NCBI RefSeq assembly: GCF_900110275.1
Contig: NZ_FODC01000012.1
Coordinates: 1 to 57,947 of the forward strand
Direction: 5' to 3'
From: Duganella sp. CF517
Lineage (GTDB): Bacteria; Pseudomonadota; Gammaproteobacteria; Burkholderiales; Burkholderiaceae_D
Length of the DNA: 57,947 bases
Shown here: positions 26,247-34,061 of the stretch, one piece after another
Numbering within the stretch: position 1 is the stretch's first letter
How the letters are laid out: each line of letters begins with the position of its first letter
Position numbers and translations under genes: made by a program
The notes under the pieces: generated by a model
Told to the model about the DNA's origin: nothing
What the model saw: the letters and a program-made list of their open reading frames with translations, nothing else
The model's database searches: none

Positions 26247-27341
26247 CTAGGCGCTCGCCGCGGCCGCTTCGGCCGCCGCCGTTTCCCGCTCCACCAGCGG
26301 CACCCACCATTTGCCATCCAGCGCGGGCCGGGTGATATCGAGCGCGAGCCCGATCTCCGGTGTCGCCAGCGGCAGCCGGCGCTCGCCCGCCAGTTGCGCG
26401 ATGCGGTTGAACGGGTCGTGCCACGCGTGCATCGACAGGTCGAAAGTGCCGTTATGGATCGGCAGCATGACCTTGCCCTGCAAGTCTATGTGCGCCTGCA
26501 ACGATTCCTCCGGTTGCATATGGACGTCGGGCCATTGCGGATCATAGGCGCCGGTCTCCACCATGGTCAGATCGAATGGACCGAATTTGCGGCCAATCTC
26601 CTTGAATCCATCGAAATAGCCGCTATCGCCGCTGAAAAACACCTTTACGCCCCGATCCTCGATCACAAACGACGCCCACAGCGTCTTGTTGCGGTCGTTC
26701 AGGCCGCGCCCCGAGAAGTGCTGGGCCGGCGTCGCCACCAGCTTCAGGCCGGCCACCTGGGTGCTCTGCCACCAGCTCAACTGCCGCACCTTGGCGCGCG
26801 GGATGCCCCAGGCGACCAGACGGTCGCCCACGCCCAGCGGCGTGATGAAATGCTCGGTCTTGGCGGCCAGCTTGATCACCGCCGCCTTGTCCAGATGGTC
26901 GTAATGGTCGTGCGACAGGATGATGCCCTTGATCGGCGGCAATTCGTCGATGCTGATCGGCGGCTTGTGGAAGCGCTTGGGACCGGCCCATTGCACCGGC
27001 GAGGCGCGCTCGGAGAACACCGGATCGGTCAGCCAAAAGTTGCCGTTGAGCTTGAGCAGCACGGTAGAGTGGCCGAGGCGGAACAAAGTGCGATCCGGAG
27101 CATCCAACAACTGGCGCTGCGTGATCGCGTGAACGGGAATGGCCTGGCGCGGCACGGTGTCGGCCGGCTTATCGAACAGCACCCGCAACATCAGGCTCAG
27201 GCCTTGCATCAAGCCCATCGCATGCATCTTGACCGGATTGCGGAACTTGCCGGTGCGCGTGCGCGGGGCGGTCGGCACGGACAGGCCGTCAAGGCCGTCG
27301 AGACCGGCGGGAGGTTTGGCGATAGCTGTTTGATAAGTCAT
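26247..27341 (-). CDS. Metallo-beta-lactamase-fold hydrolase, RomA/UlaG/NAPE-PLD-like
   Basis: The 364-residue product carries the metal motif SHDHYDHLD and the fold signature TVLLKLNGNFWLTDPVFSE, GDRLVAWGIP, KVFFSGDSGYFDGFKEIG and LPIHNGTFDLSMHAWHDP. This is the RomA/NAPE-PLD-like subgroup, generally acting on phosphodiester or lactone substrates; RomA relatives affect outer-membrane properties. An N-terminal extension (about 60 residues) may associate with the membrane. It is divergent from a TetR gene with an operator between, so it is probably the main target of that repressor. The substrate is unknown. Confidence 0.9.
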   Translation of the reverse strand: MTYQTAIAKPPAGLDGLDGLSVPTAPRTRTGKFRNPVKMHAMGLMQGLSLMLRVLFDKPADTVPRQAIPVHAITQRQLLDAPDRTLFRLGHSTVLLKLNGNFWLTDPVFSERASPVQWAGPKRFHKPPISIDELPPIKGIILSHDHYDHLDKAAVIKLAAKTEHFITPLGVGDRLVAWGIPRAKVRQLSWWQSTQVAGLKLVATPAQHFSGRGLNDRNKTLWASFVIEDRGVKVFFSGDSGYFDGFKEIGRKFGPFDLTMVETGAYDPQWPDVHMQPEESLQAHIDLQGKVMLPIHNGTFDLSMHAWHDPFNRIAQLAGERRLPLATPEIGLALDITRPALDGKWWVPLVERETAAAEAAAASA

Positions 27342-27368
27342 TGGAACGCTCCAGGACAGATAATGTAC

Positions 27369-27383
27369 ACTACACAGTGTAGT
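27369..27383. promoter_or_regulatory. TetR operator in divergent promoter
   Basis: The 15-bp perfect palindrome ACTACACAGTGTAGT lies between the hydrolase and TetR genes. A related half-site, ACAGTGTA (27409-27416), follows 40 bp downstream, just before the TetR ATG at 27428. This is the position expected for autorepression and repression of the hydrolase. Confidence 0.75.
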
Positions 27384-27427
27384 TCTAATTTTTGAGAAAG
27401 TAAACCAGACAGTGTAAAATAATTGGC

Positions 27428-28066
27428 ATGAACCTTCCCCTCAAGCTGACCGACCGTAAGCGCCAGGCCGTCGTCGACGCCGCCATCGCCGAGTTCCGCA
27501 CCAGCGGTTTCGAAGCGACCAGCATGGACAAGATCGCCGCCACCGCCGGCGTATCCAAGCGCACCGTCTACAACCACTTCCCCAGTAAAGACGAACTGTT
27601 CGCGCAAATATTGCATCAATTGTGGAATAGCACGGCGGCGTTGATGGAAACGCCGTATGTGGCGGGGTTGCCGTTGCGGCAACAGCTAATGGAGATTCTG
27701 GGAAAAAAGATGGCGATGCTGCAGGACGCCTACTTCCTGGACCTGGCGCGCGTGGCGATCGCCGAGACGATCCACTCGCCGGCGCGCGCGCACGAGATGG
27801 TGGCGCGGCTGAGCGCCAAGGAGGAAGCCGTCACGCAATGGCTGCGCGCGGCCCAGGCCGACGGCAAGCTGCGCGATGCCGATCCGGCACTGGCGTCGCA
27901 GATGCTGCAAGGTCAGCTCAAGACGTTCGCCTTCTGGCCGCAGGTCACGCTGAACCAGCCGCCGCTGGACGCCGCCACCCAGCAGAAGGTGCTCGACGCC
28001 ACCGTCGACATGTTCCTGGCCTATTATGGCCGCGACAGCGGGCGCGAGCCCGCCCCGGCCAATTAG
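27428..28066 (+). CDS. TetR-family regulator with AefR-like C-domain
   Basis: The 212-residue product starts MNLPLKLTDRKRQAVVDAA and has the TetR HTH (SMDKIAATAGVSKRTVYNHF, PSKDELFAQIL). The C-terminal domain (LMEILGKKMAMLQDAYFLDL, MLQGQLKTFAFWPQV) is of the AefR-like type. It is divergent from the metallo-hydrolase, and its 3' end overlaps the convergent propeller gene by four bases. It likely represses both itself and the hydrolase through the ACTACACAGTGTAGT palindrome. The inducer is unknown. Confidence 0.93.
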   Translation: MNLPLKLTDRKRQAVVDAAIAEFRTSGFEATSMDKIAATAGVSKRTVYNHFPSKDELFAQILHQLWNSTAALMETPYVAGLPLRQQLMEILGKKMAMLQDAYFLDLARVAIAETIHSPARAHEMVARLSAKEEAVTQWLRAAQADGKLRDADPALASQMLQGQLKTFAFWPQVTLNQPPLDAATQQKVLDATVDMFLAYYGRDSGREPAPAN

Positions 28067-29151
28067 GCGAAGCTGACCGCGTAAATCGGCGGCAATGTGG
28101 TGGAGACGGTCTGCCACTGGCCGCCGCCGTCCTCCGACAGCCAGGCGCCGCCGGTCGTCGAGCCCATCAGCAATAACTGGCCGTCGTCGCTGACCGCCAG
28201 CCCGTGCCGGTAGACCAGGTCGTAGCAATGCTGCTGCGGCAGGCCGCCGCGCCACGCGGTGAAGCTGCGCCCGCCGTCGATGGTGCGGGTGACGGCCAGC
28301 GCCGCGCGCGGCGGCACCCGCTTGCTGTCGGCCTCGGCCGGCACGAACCACGCCGTCTCGCCGTCCCGCGGATGGACGGCCACCGCGAAGCCGAAATTCG
28401 ACAGCGGCGCCGCGCGCACCTCGGTCCAGTGGGCGCCGTTGTCGACGCTGCGCCAGATGCCGTTGTGATGCTGGCACCACAGCTTGTCCGGCTCGCCCGG
28501 GCAGCGCACGATGCGGTGCGGGTCTTGCACCGCCTCCACCTCGGCCAGCTCGGGCGGCATATAGCTCGCCACCATGCCCCTGGCGCGCGGCGCCCAGCTC
28601 TCGCCGCCGTCGTTGGTCAGCCAGGCGCCGCCGCACGACACGCCCACCAGCAGCGACCGGCTGTTGCGCGGATCGACGCAAATGCTATGGATGCCCGGCA
28701 CGTCGTAGCCGCCGCCCATCCACTGGCCGCGCTCGGGGAGATTCCACAGCGCCTCCACCAGATGCCAGCTGTCGCCCCGGTCGTTCGAGCGGAACAGGCC
28801 GCCCGGCAGCGTGCCGGCCCACAGCACGCCCGGCTGGTCCTGGCCGCCGGCCGCCAGCGACCAGATCTGCTTGACGGCCCACTCGACCTTGTCGTCGCTG
28901 TCGTCCGGCTTGGGCGGAAACGCCGGCGCCGCGATCTCGGTCCATTCGGTGGCGCCCGCATCGAGCCGGTGCAGCTTGCTGCCGAAGTGGCCCAGGCTCA
29001 GCGCCGCGTACAGGGCGCCGTCGCGCCGGTCGGGCAGCACCATCGACACCGGATCGCCAAGAAAATGCTGCCGGTCCACATGCCATGCCTCGTGCGTGCG
29101 GTTCAGTTCGAACAATCCCTTGCGGGTTGCCAGATAGGCGCGGTCGGACAT
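28063..29151 (-). CDS. BNR/sialidase-type beta-propeller protein
   Basis: The 362-residue product begins YLATRKGLFELNR and contains repeated Asp-box-like blades: NDRGDSWHLVE, NDGGESWAPRA, DNGAHWTEVR, DGGRSFTAW, EDGGGQWQTV. These mark a sialidase/photosystem-assembly-like propeller. There is no signal peptide, so it should be cytoplasmic, which argues against true sialidase activity. It begins one base after the stop of the ThiS/MoaD-like gene. The tight pairing suggests a shared function; I recall similar pairs in other proteobacteria but their role is not established. Confidence 0.85.
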   Translation of the reverse strand: MSDRAYLATRKGLFELNRTHEAWHVDRQHFLGDPVSMVLPDRRDGALYAALSLGHFGSKLHRLDAGATEWTEIAAPAFPPKPDDSDDKVEWAVKQIWSLAAGGQDQPGVLWAGTLPGGLFRSNDRGDSWHLVEALWNLPERGQWMGGGYDVPGIHSICVDPRNSRSLLVGVSCGGAWLTNDGGESWAPRARGMVASYMPPELAEVEAVQDPHRIVRCPGEPDKLWCQHHNGIWRSVDNGAHWTEVRAAPLSNFGFAVAVHPRDGETAWFVPAEADSKRVPPRAALAVTRTIDGGRSFTAWRGGLPQQHCYDLVYRHGLAVSDDGQLLLMGSTTGGAWLSEDGGGQWQTVSTTLPPIYAVSFA

Positions 29152-29152
29152 A

Positions 29153-29422
29153 TCAGCCTCCTGATAGAGCTTGCAAGATATAGACTTTGGACAGGGGCGC
29201 GAGCGCGTCGTTCAAGCGTTCGCGTTCGCGGGTGCGCTGGCCGTCGACGAAGATGACGACGTTCTCGCGCAGGCGGCCCTGCTCGTCGAGCACGTAGCCG
29301 CGCAGCCTGGGATGGGCGTCGAACGCCTGGTCCAGGGCGCCGCGCAGATCGGCCGCGTCGGTCTCCACCTGCGGCACGGTCATGAATCGACCCAGTTGCT
29401 GGGTAAAAATCAGTTGCGCCAT
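29153..29422 (-). CDS. ThiS/MoaD-like ubiquitin-fold protein
   Basis: The 89-residue product has the beta-grasp pattern of MoaD/ThiS (TQQLGRFMTVPQVE, ALDQAFDAHPRLRGYVLDE, VVIFVDGQRTRER, KVYILQALSGG) and ends in Gly-Gly, the residue pair activated by adenylation in sulfur carriers. No thiazole, molybdopterin or E1-like gene adjoins it. It leads an apparent two-gene operon with the beta-propeller protein, whose ATG follows after one base. It may carry sulfur or be conjugated to a target; this is inference. Confidence 0.85.
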   Translation of the reverse strand: MAQLIFTQQLGRFMTVPQVETDAADLRGALDQAFDAHPRLRGYVLDEQGRLRENVVIFVDGQRTRERERLNDALAPLSKVYILQALSGG

Positions 29423-29521
29423 GTTTATTTTCTCATTGGTCGACTGGATTCAACACAGATTCTAACGCGGATTGGCGCCGGTTTCGCTAAAATGAAAACG
29501 CGTCAACTACCGGAGCACCGC

Positions 29522-29833
29522 ATGTCGATTACGCCGCAAGAGCTGGAACTGCTGATGCAAGAGGTGGAGAAGGAGGATCCGATCGATTTCGCCGACCTGC
29601 CGTTCGACGAACATGATCTGCGCGGATTGATTTCGAACCACCTGTGCGAGATGGCCGACGCGATGGAGAACTTCAGCGACGAGGACAAGCATTTGACGTT
29701 GCTGGCCGTCGCGGCCAAGCTGGTGCTGGAGAACATGGTGCTCAACATCCAGCTGTTGCGGCGCCACGGCGTGCCGCTCAGCGAATCGGCCGACGCGCTG
29801 CTGAGCCGGCTGCGCAAGGGGCCGGCGGCGTAG
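29522..29833 (+). CDS. Small conserved-looking alpha-helical protein (103 aa)
   Basis: The ATG at 29522 has GGAG upstream. The product is acidic at the N-terminus (ELELLMQEVEKEDPIDFADL) and helical throughout (LRGLISNHLCEMADAMENF, LTLLAVAAKLVLENMVLNIQ), with no signal peptide or membrane segment. I do not recognise the family. It is divergent from the ThiS pair and convergent with the ferredoxin gene, three bases apart. Its codon use matches the genome, so I believe it is real; the function is unknown. Confidence 0.75.
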   Translation: MSITPQELELLMQEVEKEDPIDFADLPFDEHDLRGLISNHLCEMADAMENFSDEDKHLTLLAVAAKLVLENMVLNIQLLRRHGVPLSESADALLSRLRKGPAA

Positions 29834-29835
29834 GG

Positions 29836-30123
29836 TCACGGCAGGCGCCTGGCCGCCGGCGCCACGATCACCAGATCGCCTTCGGCGACGGCCACGCACG
29901 GCAAGATATACCCTTCGCGCTTCTCGTCCAGGCTCAGGCCCGGCCACTCGATCTTGTAGCGCACCGTGCCGCCCGTGCTCAGGCAGATGCAGGTGCGGCA
30001 GGTGCCGTTGCGGCACGAACTGGGCAAGCGCACGCCGGCGCGCTCGGCCGCCTCCAGCACCGTCGCCGGCGCCGCCGCGTCGAAGCTCCAGCCCTGCCCC
30101 GCCAATGTCACCTTGCCGCCCAT
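29836..30123 (-). CDS. Plant-type [2Fe-2S] ferredoxin
   Basis: The 95-residue product shows the plant-type cluster motif CRNGTCRTC with the fourth Cys in YILPCVAVAEGDLVIV. The fold begins VTLAGQGWSFDAAAPATVLE, and there is no reductase domain, so it is a stand-alone soluble electron carrier. It follows the chemoreceptor gene by 47 bp on the same strand and may be cotranscribed. A link to the Rieske oxygenase 9 kb away is possible but untested. Confidence 0.92.
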   Translation of the reverse strand: MGGKVTLAGQGWSFDAAAPATVLEAAERAGVRLPSSCRNGTCRTCICLSTGGTVRYKIEWPGLSLDEKREGYILPCVAVAEGDLVIVAPAARRLP

Positions 30124-30170
30124 GCCGTCGATTCCAGATCGTCAAACCGGCATGATACAGCCCCCGACAA

Positions 30171-31826
30171 TCACCCGTGCGCGACCAGCTTGAGCTTGGC
30201 CTTGGCGGCCGGCTGAACCGCTGGCAGCGGCGCGCGCGCCGCGCGCTTGACGTGTTGCAGCTTGAACACCGCCATCGCCTGCGACACGCAACGCGTCTGC
30301 TGCGCCAGGTTGCCGGCCGCGGCCGCCGCCTGCTCCACCAGCGCCGCGTTCTGCTGCGTGATGTCGTCGATCTGGATCACCGCCTGGTTGACCTGGCCGA
30401 TGCCGGTGCTCTGCTCGCGGGTGGAATTGGAAATCTCCCCCATCACCGCCGACACCTTGCTGACCGATTCGATCACCTCGCCCATGGTCACGCCGGCGTT
30501 GTTGGTCAGCACCGTTCCCGCCTGCACCTTGGAGATCGACATGTCGATCAGCGTCTTGATCTCCTTGGCGGCGGTGGCCGAGCGCTGCGCCAGCCCGCGC
30601 ACCTCGCTGGCGACGACGGCGAAGCCGCGTCCCTGCTCGCCGGCGCGCGCCGCTTCCACGGCGGCGTTGAGCGCCAGGATATTGGTCTGGAAGGCGATGC
30701 CGTCGATCAGGCCGATGATGTCGAGGATCTTGTTCGACGAGGCGCTGATATCGCCCATCGTCGACACCACTTGCGAGACGATGCTGCCGCCCTGCGCCGC
30801 CACCTGTTTCGCATGGTCGGCCAAATCGTTGGCGCTGGCCACGTTGGTGGCGCTCTGCTGCACGGTCGACGTCAACTGCTCCATGCTGGCGGCGGTTTGC
30901 TGCAGGCTCGACGCCTGCGACTCGGTGCGCCCCGACAGGTCCAGGTTGCCGTTGGCGATTTCGCCGGTGGCCTGCGAGATCTCGTCGAAGTTGGCGCGCA
31001 CGTCGCCGATGATGCTGTGCAGGTTGATATTGGTCTGGCGCAGCGCCGCCAACAGGCGGCCCACCTCGTCGTCGCGGCGCACCTCGATGGTCGCCGTCAG
31101 ATCGCCGCCGGCCATCATGCGCGCCGCCTTGGTGGCGTGCACCAGCGGCAGCGCCACGTTCGCATACAGGCTGCGGCCGAACAGCGCCATGGCCGCCGTC
31201 GCCAGCAACGCCAGCCCGCCCAGCCAGTTGCTGGCGCCGGCCAGCGTGGCCCCGCCCATGCCCAGCAGGCAGGCGGCCAGCAAGGCCAGCGTGCCGCCCA
31301 CCAGCGCGCACGCCAGGCCGATCTGCGTCGCCAGCGACACCTTCATCAACCCCGCCAGGCGGGCCGCGATCCCGGTCGACACGCCCTTGCCGTTGACGAT
31401 GCGCATGCGGCGCGGATTGCCGGCCTTGAACTGCCGGTACAGCTCGTCGGCCGCGCGCACCTGCTCGCGCGTGGGCTTGGTGCGCACCGACAGATAGCCG
31501 ACCGGTTTGCCCTGCTCGATCACCGGCGTGACGTTGGCCAGCACCCAATAGTAGTCGCCGTTCTTGCAGCGGTTCTTCACCAGCCCGGTCCACGGCATGC
31601 CGCCCTTGATGGTCGCCCACAGGTCGGCAAAGGCCTCGACCGGCATGTCCGGATGGCGCACGACGTTCTGCGGCGCGCCCATCAGCTCTTCCTCGGTGAA
31701 GCCGCTGACCTCGATGAAGTAGGGATTGGCGTAGTTGATATTGCCTTGCAAATCCGTGCTGGAAACGATGGTCTTGCCATCGTCCATGATGTATTCGTTT
31801 TGCGTGACTGGAGTATTGGTGCGCAT
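30171..31826 (-). CDS. PAS-domain methyl-accepting chemotaxis protein (Aer-like)
   Basis: The 551-residue product has an N-terminal cytoplasmic PAS domain (about 10-120: GNINYANPYFIEVSGFTEEE, GDYYWVLANVTPV), as in the redox receptor Aer. Two close membrane helices follow (QIGLACALVGGTLALLAACL, and GGLALLATAAMALFG), then a HAMP domain and the signalling domain with the conserved hairpin EVRGLAQRSATAAKEIKTLI. There is no periplasmic ligand domain. It probably senses a cytoplasmic or redox signal through PAS. No CheA/CheW genes adjoin it. AAGGG precedes the ATG. Confidence 0.94.
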   Translation of the reverse strand: MRTNTPVTQNEYIMDDGKTIVSSTDLQGNINYANPYFIEVSGFTEEELMGAPQNVVRHPDMPVEAFADLWATIKGGMPWTGLVKNRCKNGDYYWVLANVTPVIEQGKPVGYLSVRTKPTREQVRAADELYRQFKAGNPRRMRIVNGKGVSTGIAARLAGLMKVSLATQIGLACALVGGTLALLAACLLGMGGATLAGASNWLGGLALLATAAMALFGRSLYANVALPLVHATKAARMMAGGDLTATIEVRRDDEVGRLLAALRQTNINLHSIIGDVRANFDEISQATGEIANGNLDLSGRTESQASSLQQTAASMEQLTSTVQQSATNVASANDLADHAKQVAAQGGSIVSQVVSTMGDISASSNKILDIIGLIDGIAFQTNILALNAAVEAARAGEQGRGFAVVASEVRGLAQRSATAAKEIKTLIDMSISKVQAGTVLTNNAGVTMGEVIESVSKVSAVMGEISNSTREQSTGIGQVNQAVIQIDDITQQNAALVEQAAAAAGNLAQQTRCVSQAMAVFKLQHVKRAARAPLPAVQPAAKAKLKLVAHG

Positions 31827-31895
31827 GGCCCATCCCTTTATGTTTTATGGAAAAACTTTTGGACATGGACGAACCGGGGTCGGGGGGCCGTCGAA

Positions 31896-31915
31896 ATAGC
31901 GGAATCATCCGCTAT
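31896..31915. repeat. Short inverted repeat upstream of the chemoreceptor gene
   Basis: ATAGCGGA (31896-31903) and TCCGCTAT (31908-31915) form a perfect 8-bp stem with a 4-base loop. It is not followed by a T-run on either strand, so it looks more like an operator in the 214-bp region between the chemoreceptor start and the end of the permease gene. Confidence 0.5.
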
Positions 31916-32040
31916 ATTCCCCACCATACACAATGTACCTGCGGGAATTATCACCAATTGTTTCAAAGCGCCCCCGGAGCGGGTAAACCCGGGCACACCG
32001 TGGCAGGCCCGGCAATGTTCCGTGGGCGCGCTACAACAGC

Positions 32041-32967
32041 TTAGTCCGCCTTGAAGTTCTGCCCCAGCGACATTGGTTTGTTGAGCAAGATTGTCTGCGG
32101 ATTACGGCAGATAATCACCAGCACAACAATGGTGGCCAGATAAGGCAGCATCGACAGGAACTCCGACGGAATCGCCAGTCCCAGCCCCTGGCCGTGGAAT
32201 TGCAGCACCGTCACGCCGCCGAACAGGTAGGCGCCCACCAGCACGCCGCGCGGCTTCCACGTCGCGAACACCACCTGCGCCAGCGCGATCCAGCCGCGTC
32301 CCGCCGTCATGCCCTCGACCCACATCGGCGTCAGCGCCAGCGACAGATAGGCGCCGCCCAGGCCGGCCATGGCGCCGCCGAACAGCACCGTGCCGTAACG
32401 CAGCGCGATGACCGGAAAGCCGATCGCGTGGGCGCTGTGCGGCGACTCGCCGACGGCGCGTATCACCAGTCCCAGGCGGGTGCGCGCCAGCATCCAGCCG
32501 ATCAGCACCACCAGCGCCACCGACGCGTACACCATGCCGTCGAAGCGGAACAGCAGCGGGCCGACGAACGGAATCTCCGACAGCAGTGGAAAGGTCAGCT
32601 GCGGCATGCGCTCCACCGTCTGTCCGACGAAGCCGCGCCCCATGAACGCGGAGACGCCGATGCCGAACAGGGTCAGCGCCAGGCCGGTGGCCACCTGGTT
32701 GGTCTGCAAGGTCAGCACCAGGAAACCGAAGACCAGCGACATCAGCATCCCCGCCGCCATCGCCGCGAGCAGCCCAAGCCACATCTGGCCGGTGGCCAGG
32801 GTGACGCCGAAGCCCGTCACGGCGCCGACCAGCATCATGCCCTCCATGCCCAGATTGAGCACGCCGGAACGCTCGGTCACCAGTTCCCCCATCGAGGCCA
32901 CCACCAGCGGCGTGGCGGCGCCCGCCGTGCTGGCGAGGAAAGCGATTAACAGCGCGGTATCGATCAT
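32041..32967 (-). CDS. Nucleoside-type ABC transporter permease (second permease)
   Basis: The 308-residue polytopic protein shows BPD_transp_2 features of the BMP-type nucleoside importers (YufQ/NupQ): PLVVASMGELVTERSGVLNLGMEGMM (key ERSGVLNLGMEG), VATGLALTLFGIGVSAFMG, LGLVIRAVGESPHSA, GLGGAYLSLA and RGWIALAQVVFATWKPRGV. It overlaps the first permease gene by four bases (ATGA). With the ATPase and other permease it forms the inner-membrane part of a BMP-family uptake system. Confidence 0.93.
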   Translation of the reverse strand: MIDTALLIAFLASTAGAATPLVVASMGELVTERSGVLNLGMEGMMLVGAVTGFGVTLATGQMWLGLLAAMAAGMLMSLVFGFLVLTLQTNQVATGLALTLFGIGVSAFMGRGFVGQTVERMPQLTFPLLSEIPFVGPLLFRFDGMVYASVALVVLIGWMLARTRLGLVIRAVGESPHSAHAIGFPVIALRYGTVLFGGAMAGLGGAYLSLALTPMWVEGMTAGRGWIALAQVVFATWKPRGVLVGAYLFGGVTVLQFHGQGLGLAIPSEFLSMLPYLATIVVLVIICRNPQTILLNKPMSLGQNFKAD

Positions 32968-34061
32968 GCGGTTTCTCCAACGGCGGCGGTGGTGACGGGT
33001 ATCGGGCGTTTGCGCGGCTTGAACCGGTAGTGGATGAACAGGTCGGCCGCCAGCAGGTAGAACAGCAGCAGTCCCTGGAACATGCCGGTGATCGCCGACG
33101 GCACCTGCAGCTCTATCTGCGCGGTCTCGCCACCGATGTACAGCAACGACATCAACAACGCCGACAACACCACGCCCAGCGGATGCAGGCGCCCGACGTA
33201 GGCGACGATGATGGCCGCGAAGCCGTAGCCGGCCGACACCGACGGCTGCATCTGTCCCAGCGGACCGGCCACCTCGCCGACGCCGGCCACGCCGGCCAGC
33301 GCGCCGCTGACCATGAACGCCAGCCACACGTTGCGCGGTTCGCTGAAGCCCGCGTACAGCGCGGCGGCCGGCGCCATGCCGCTGACCTGCATGCGGTAGC
33401 CGGCGAAGGTGTGCTTGCAGAAGAACCAGGCCGCCGCCGCCGCGACCAGCGACAGGATGAAGGCGGCGTTGACGCGCAAGCCCTCCACCAGCAACGGCAA
33501 GGTGGCCGACTCGCCGAACATCTTCGACTGCGGGAAATTGAAGCCGTCCGGATCGCGCATCGGCCCGTGCACCAGATAACTGAGCAGGTGGTAGGCCACG
33601 TACACCAGCATCAGGCTGACCAGGATTTCGCTGGTGTTGAAGCGTGTGCGCAGCAGCGCCGGGATCGCCGCCCACAGCATGCCGCCCAGCGCGCCGGCGG
33701 CCAGCATCAGCGGCAGCACCCACCAGGCCTCGACCTGGTCGAAGTACAGCGCAACGGCGCCGGCGGCGATCGCGCCGATCGTCAGTTGGCCGTCGGCGCC
33801 GATGTTGGCGACGTTGGCGCGAAAGCCGATCGCCAGCCCCACGCCGCACAGGATCAGCGGCGTCGCCTTGAGCAGCAATTCGCCGACGCCGTACAGCGTG
33901 GTCCACGGCTTGATGAAATACACGTGGAAGGCGTGCAGCGGCTCCTGCCCGAGGAAGAAGAACAGCACGGAGCCGGTCAGCAGCATGGCCACCGCCGCGA
34001 TCAGCGGCGACGCCAGCATCATGCGGCGCGAAGGTTCTGGACGTTTTTCAAGCCTGGACAT
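32964..34061 (-). CDS. Nucleoside-type ABC transporter permease (first permease)
   Basis: The 365-residue product has about ten hydrophobic segments and signatures of the YufP/NupP group: LLLKATPLILCGVGLAIGFR, NIGADGQLTIGAIAAG, TRFNTSEILVSLMLVYVAY and YGFAAIIVAYVGRLHPLGV. Its start overlaps the end of the ATPase gene by 14 bases, so translation is coupled. It should pair with the second permease to form the channel for nucleosides supplied by the BMP-family binding protein encoded at 37648. Confidence 0.93.
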   Translation of the reverse strand: MSRLEKRPEPSRRMMLASPLIAAVAMLLTGSVLFFFLGQEPLHAFHVYFIKPWTTLYGVGELLLKATPLILCGVGLAIGFRANVANIGADGQLTIGAIAAGAVALYFDQVEAWWVLPLMLAAGALGGMLWAAIPALLRTRFNTSEILVSLMLVYVAYHLLSYLVHGPMRDPDGFNFPQSKMFGESATLPLLVEGLRVNAAFILSLVAAAAAWFFCKHTFAGYRMQVSGMAPAAALYAGFSEPRNVWLAFMVSGALAGVAGVGEVAGPLGQMQPSVSAGYGFAAIIVAYVGRLHPLGVVLSALLMSLLYIGGETAQIELQVPSAITGMFQGLLLFYLLAADLFIHYRFKPRKRPIPVTTAAVGETA

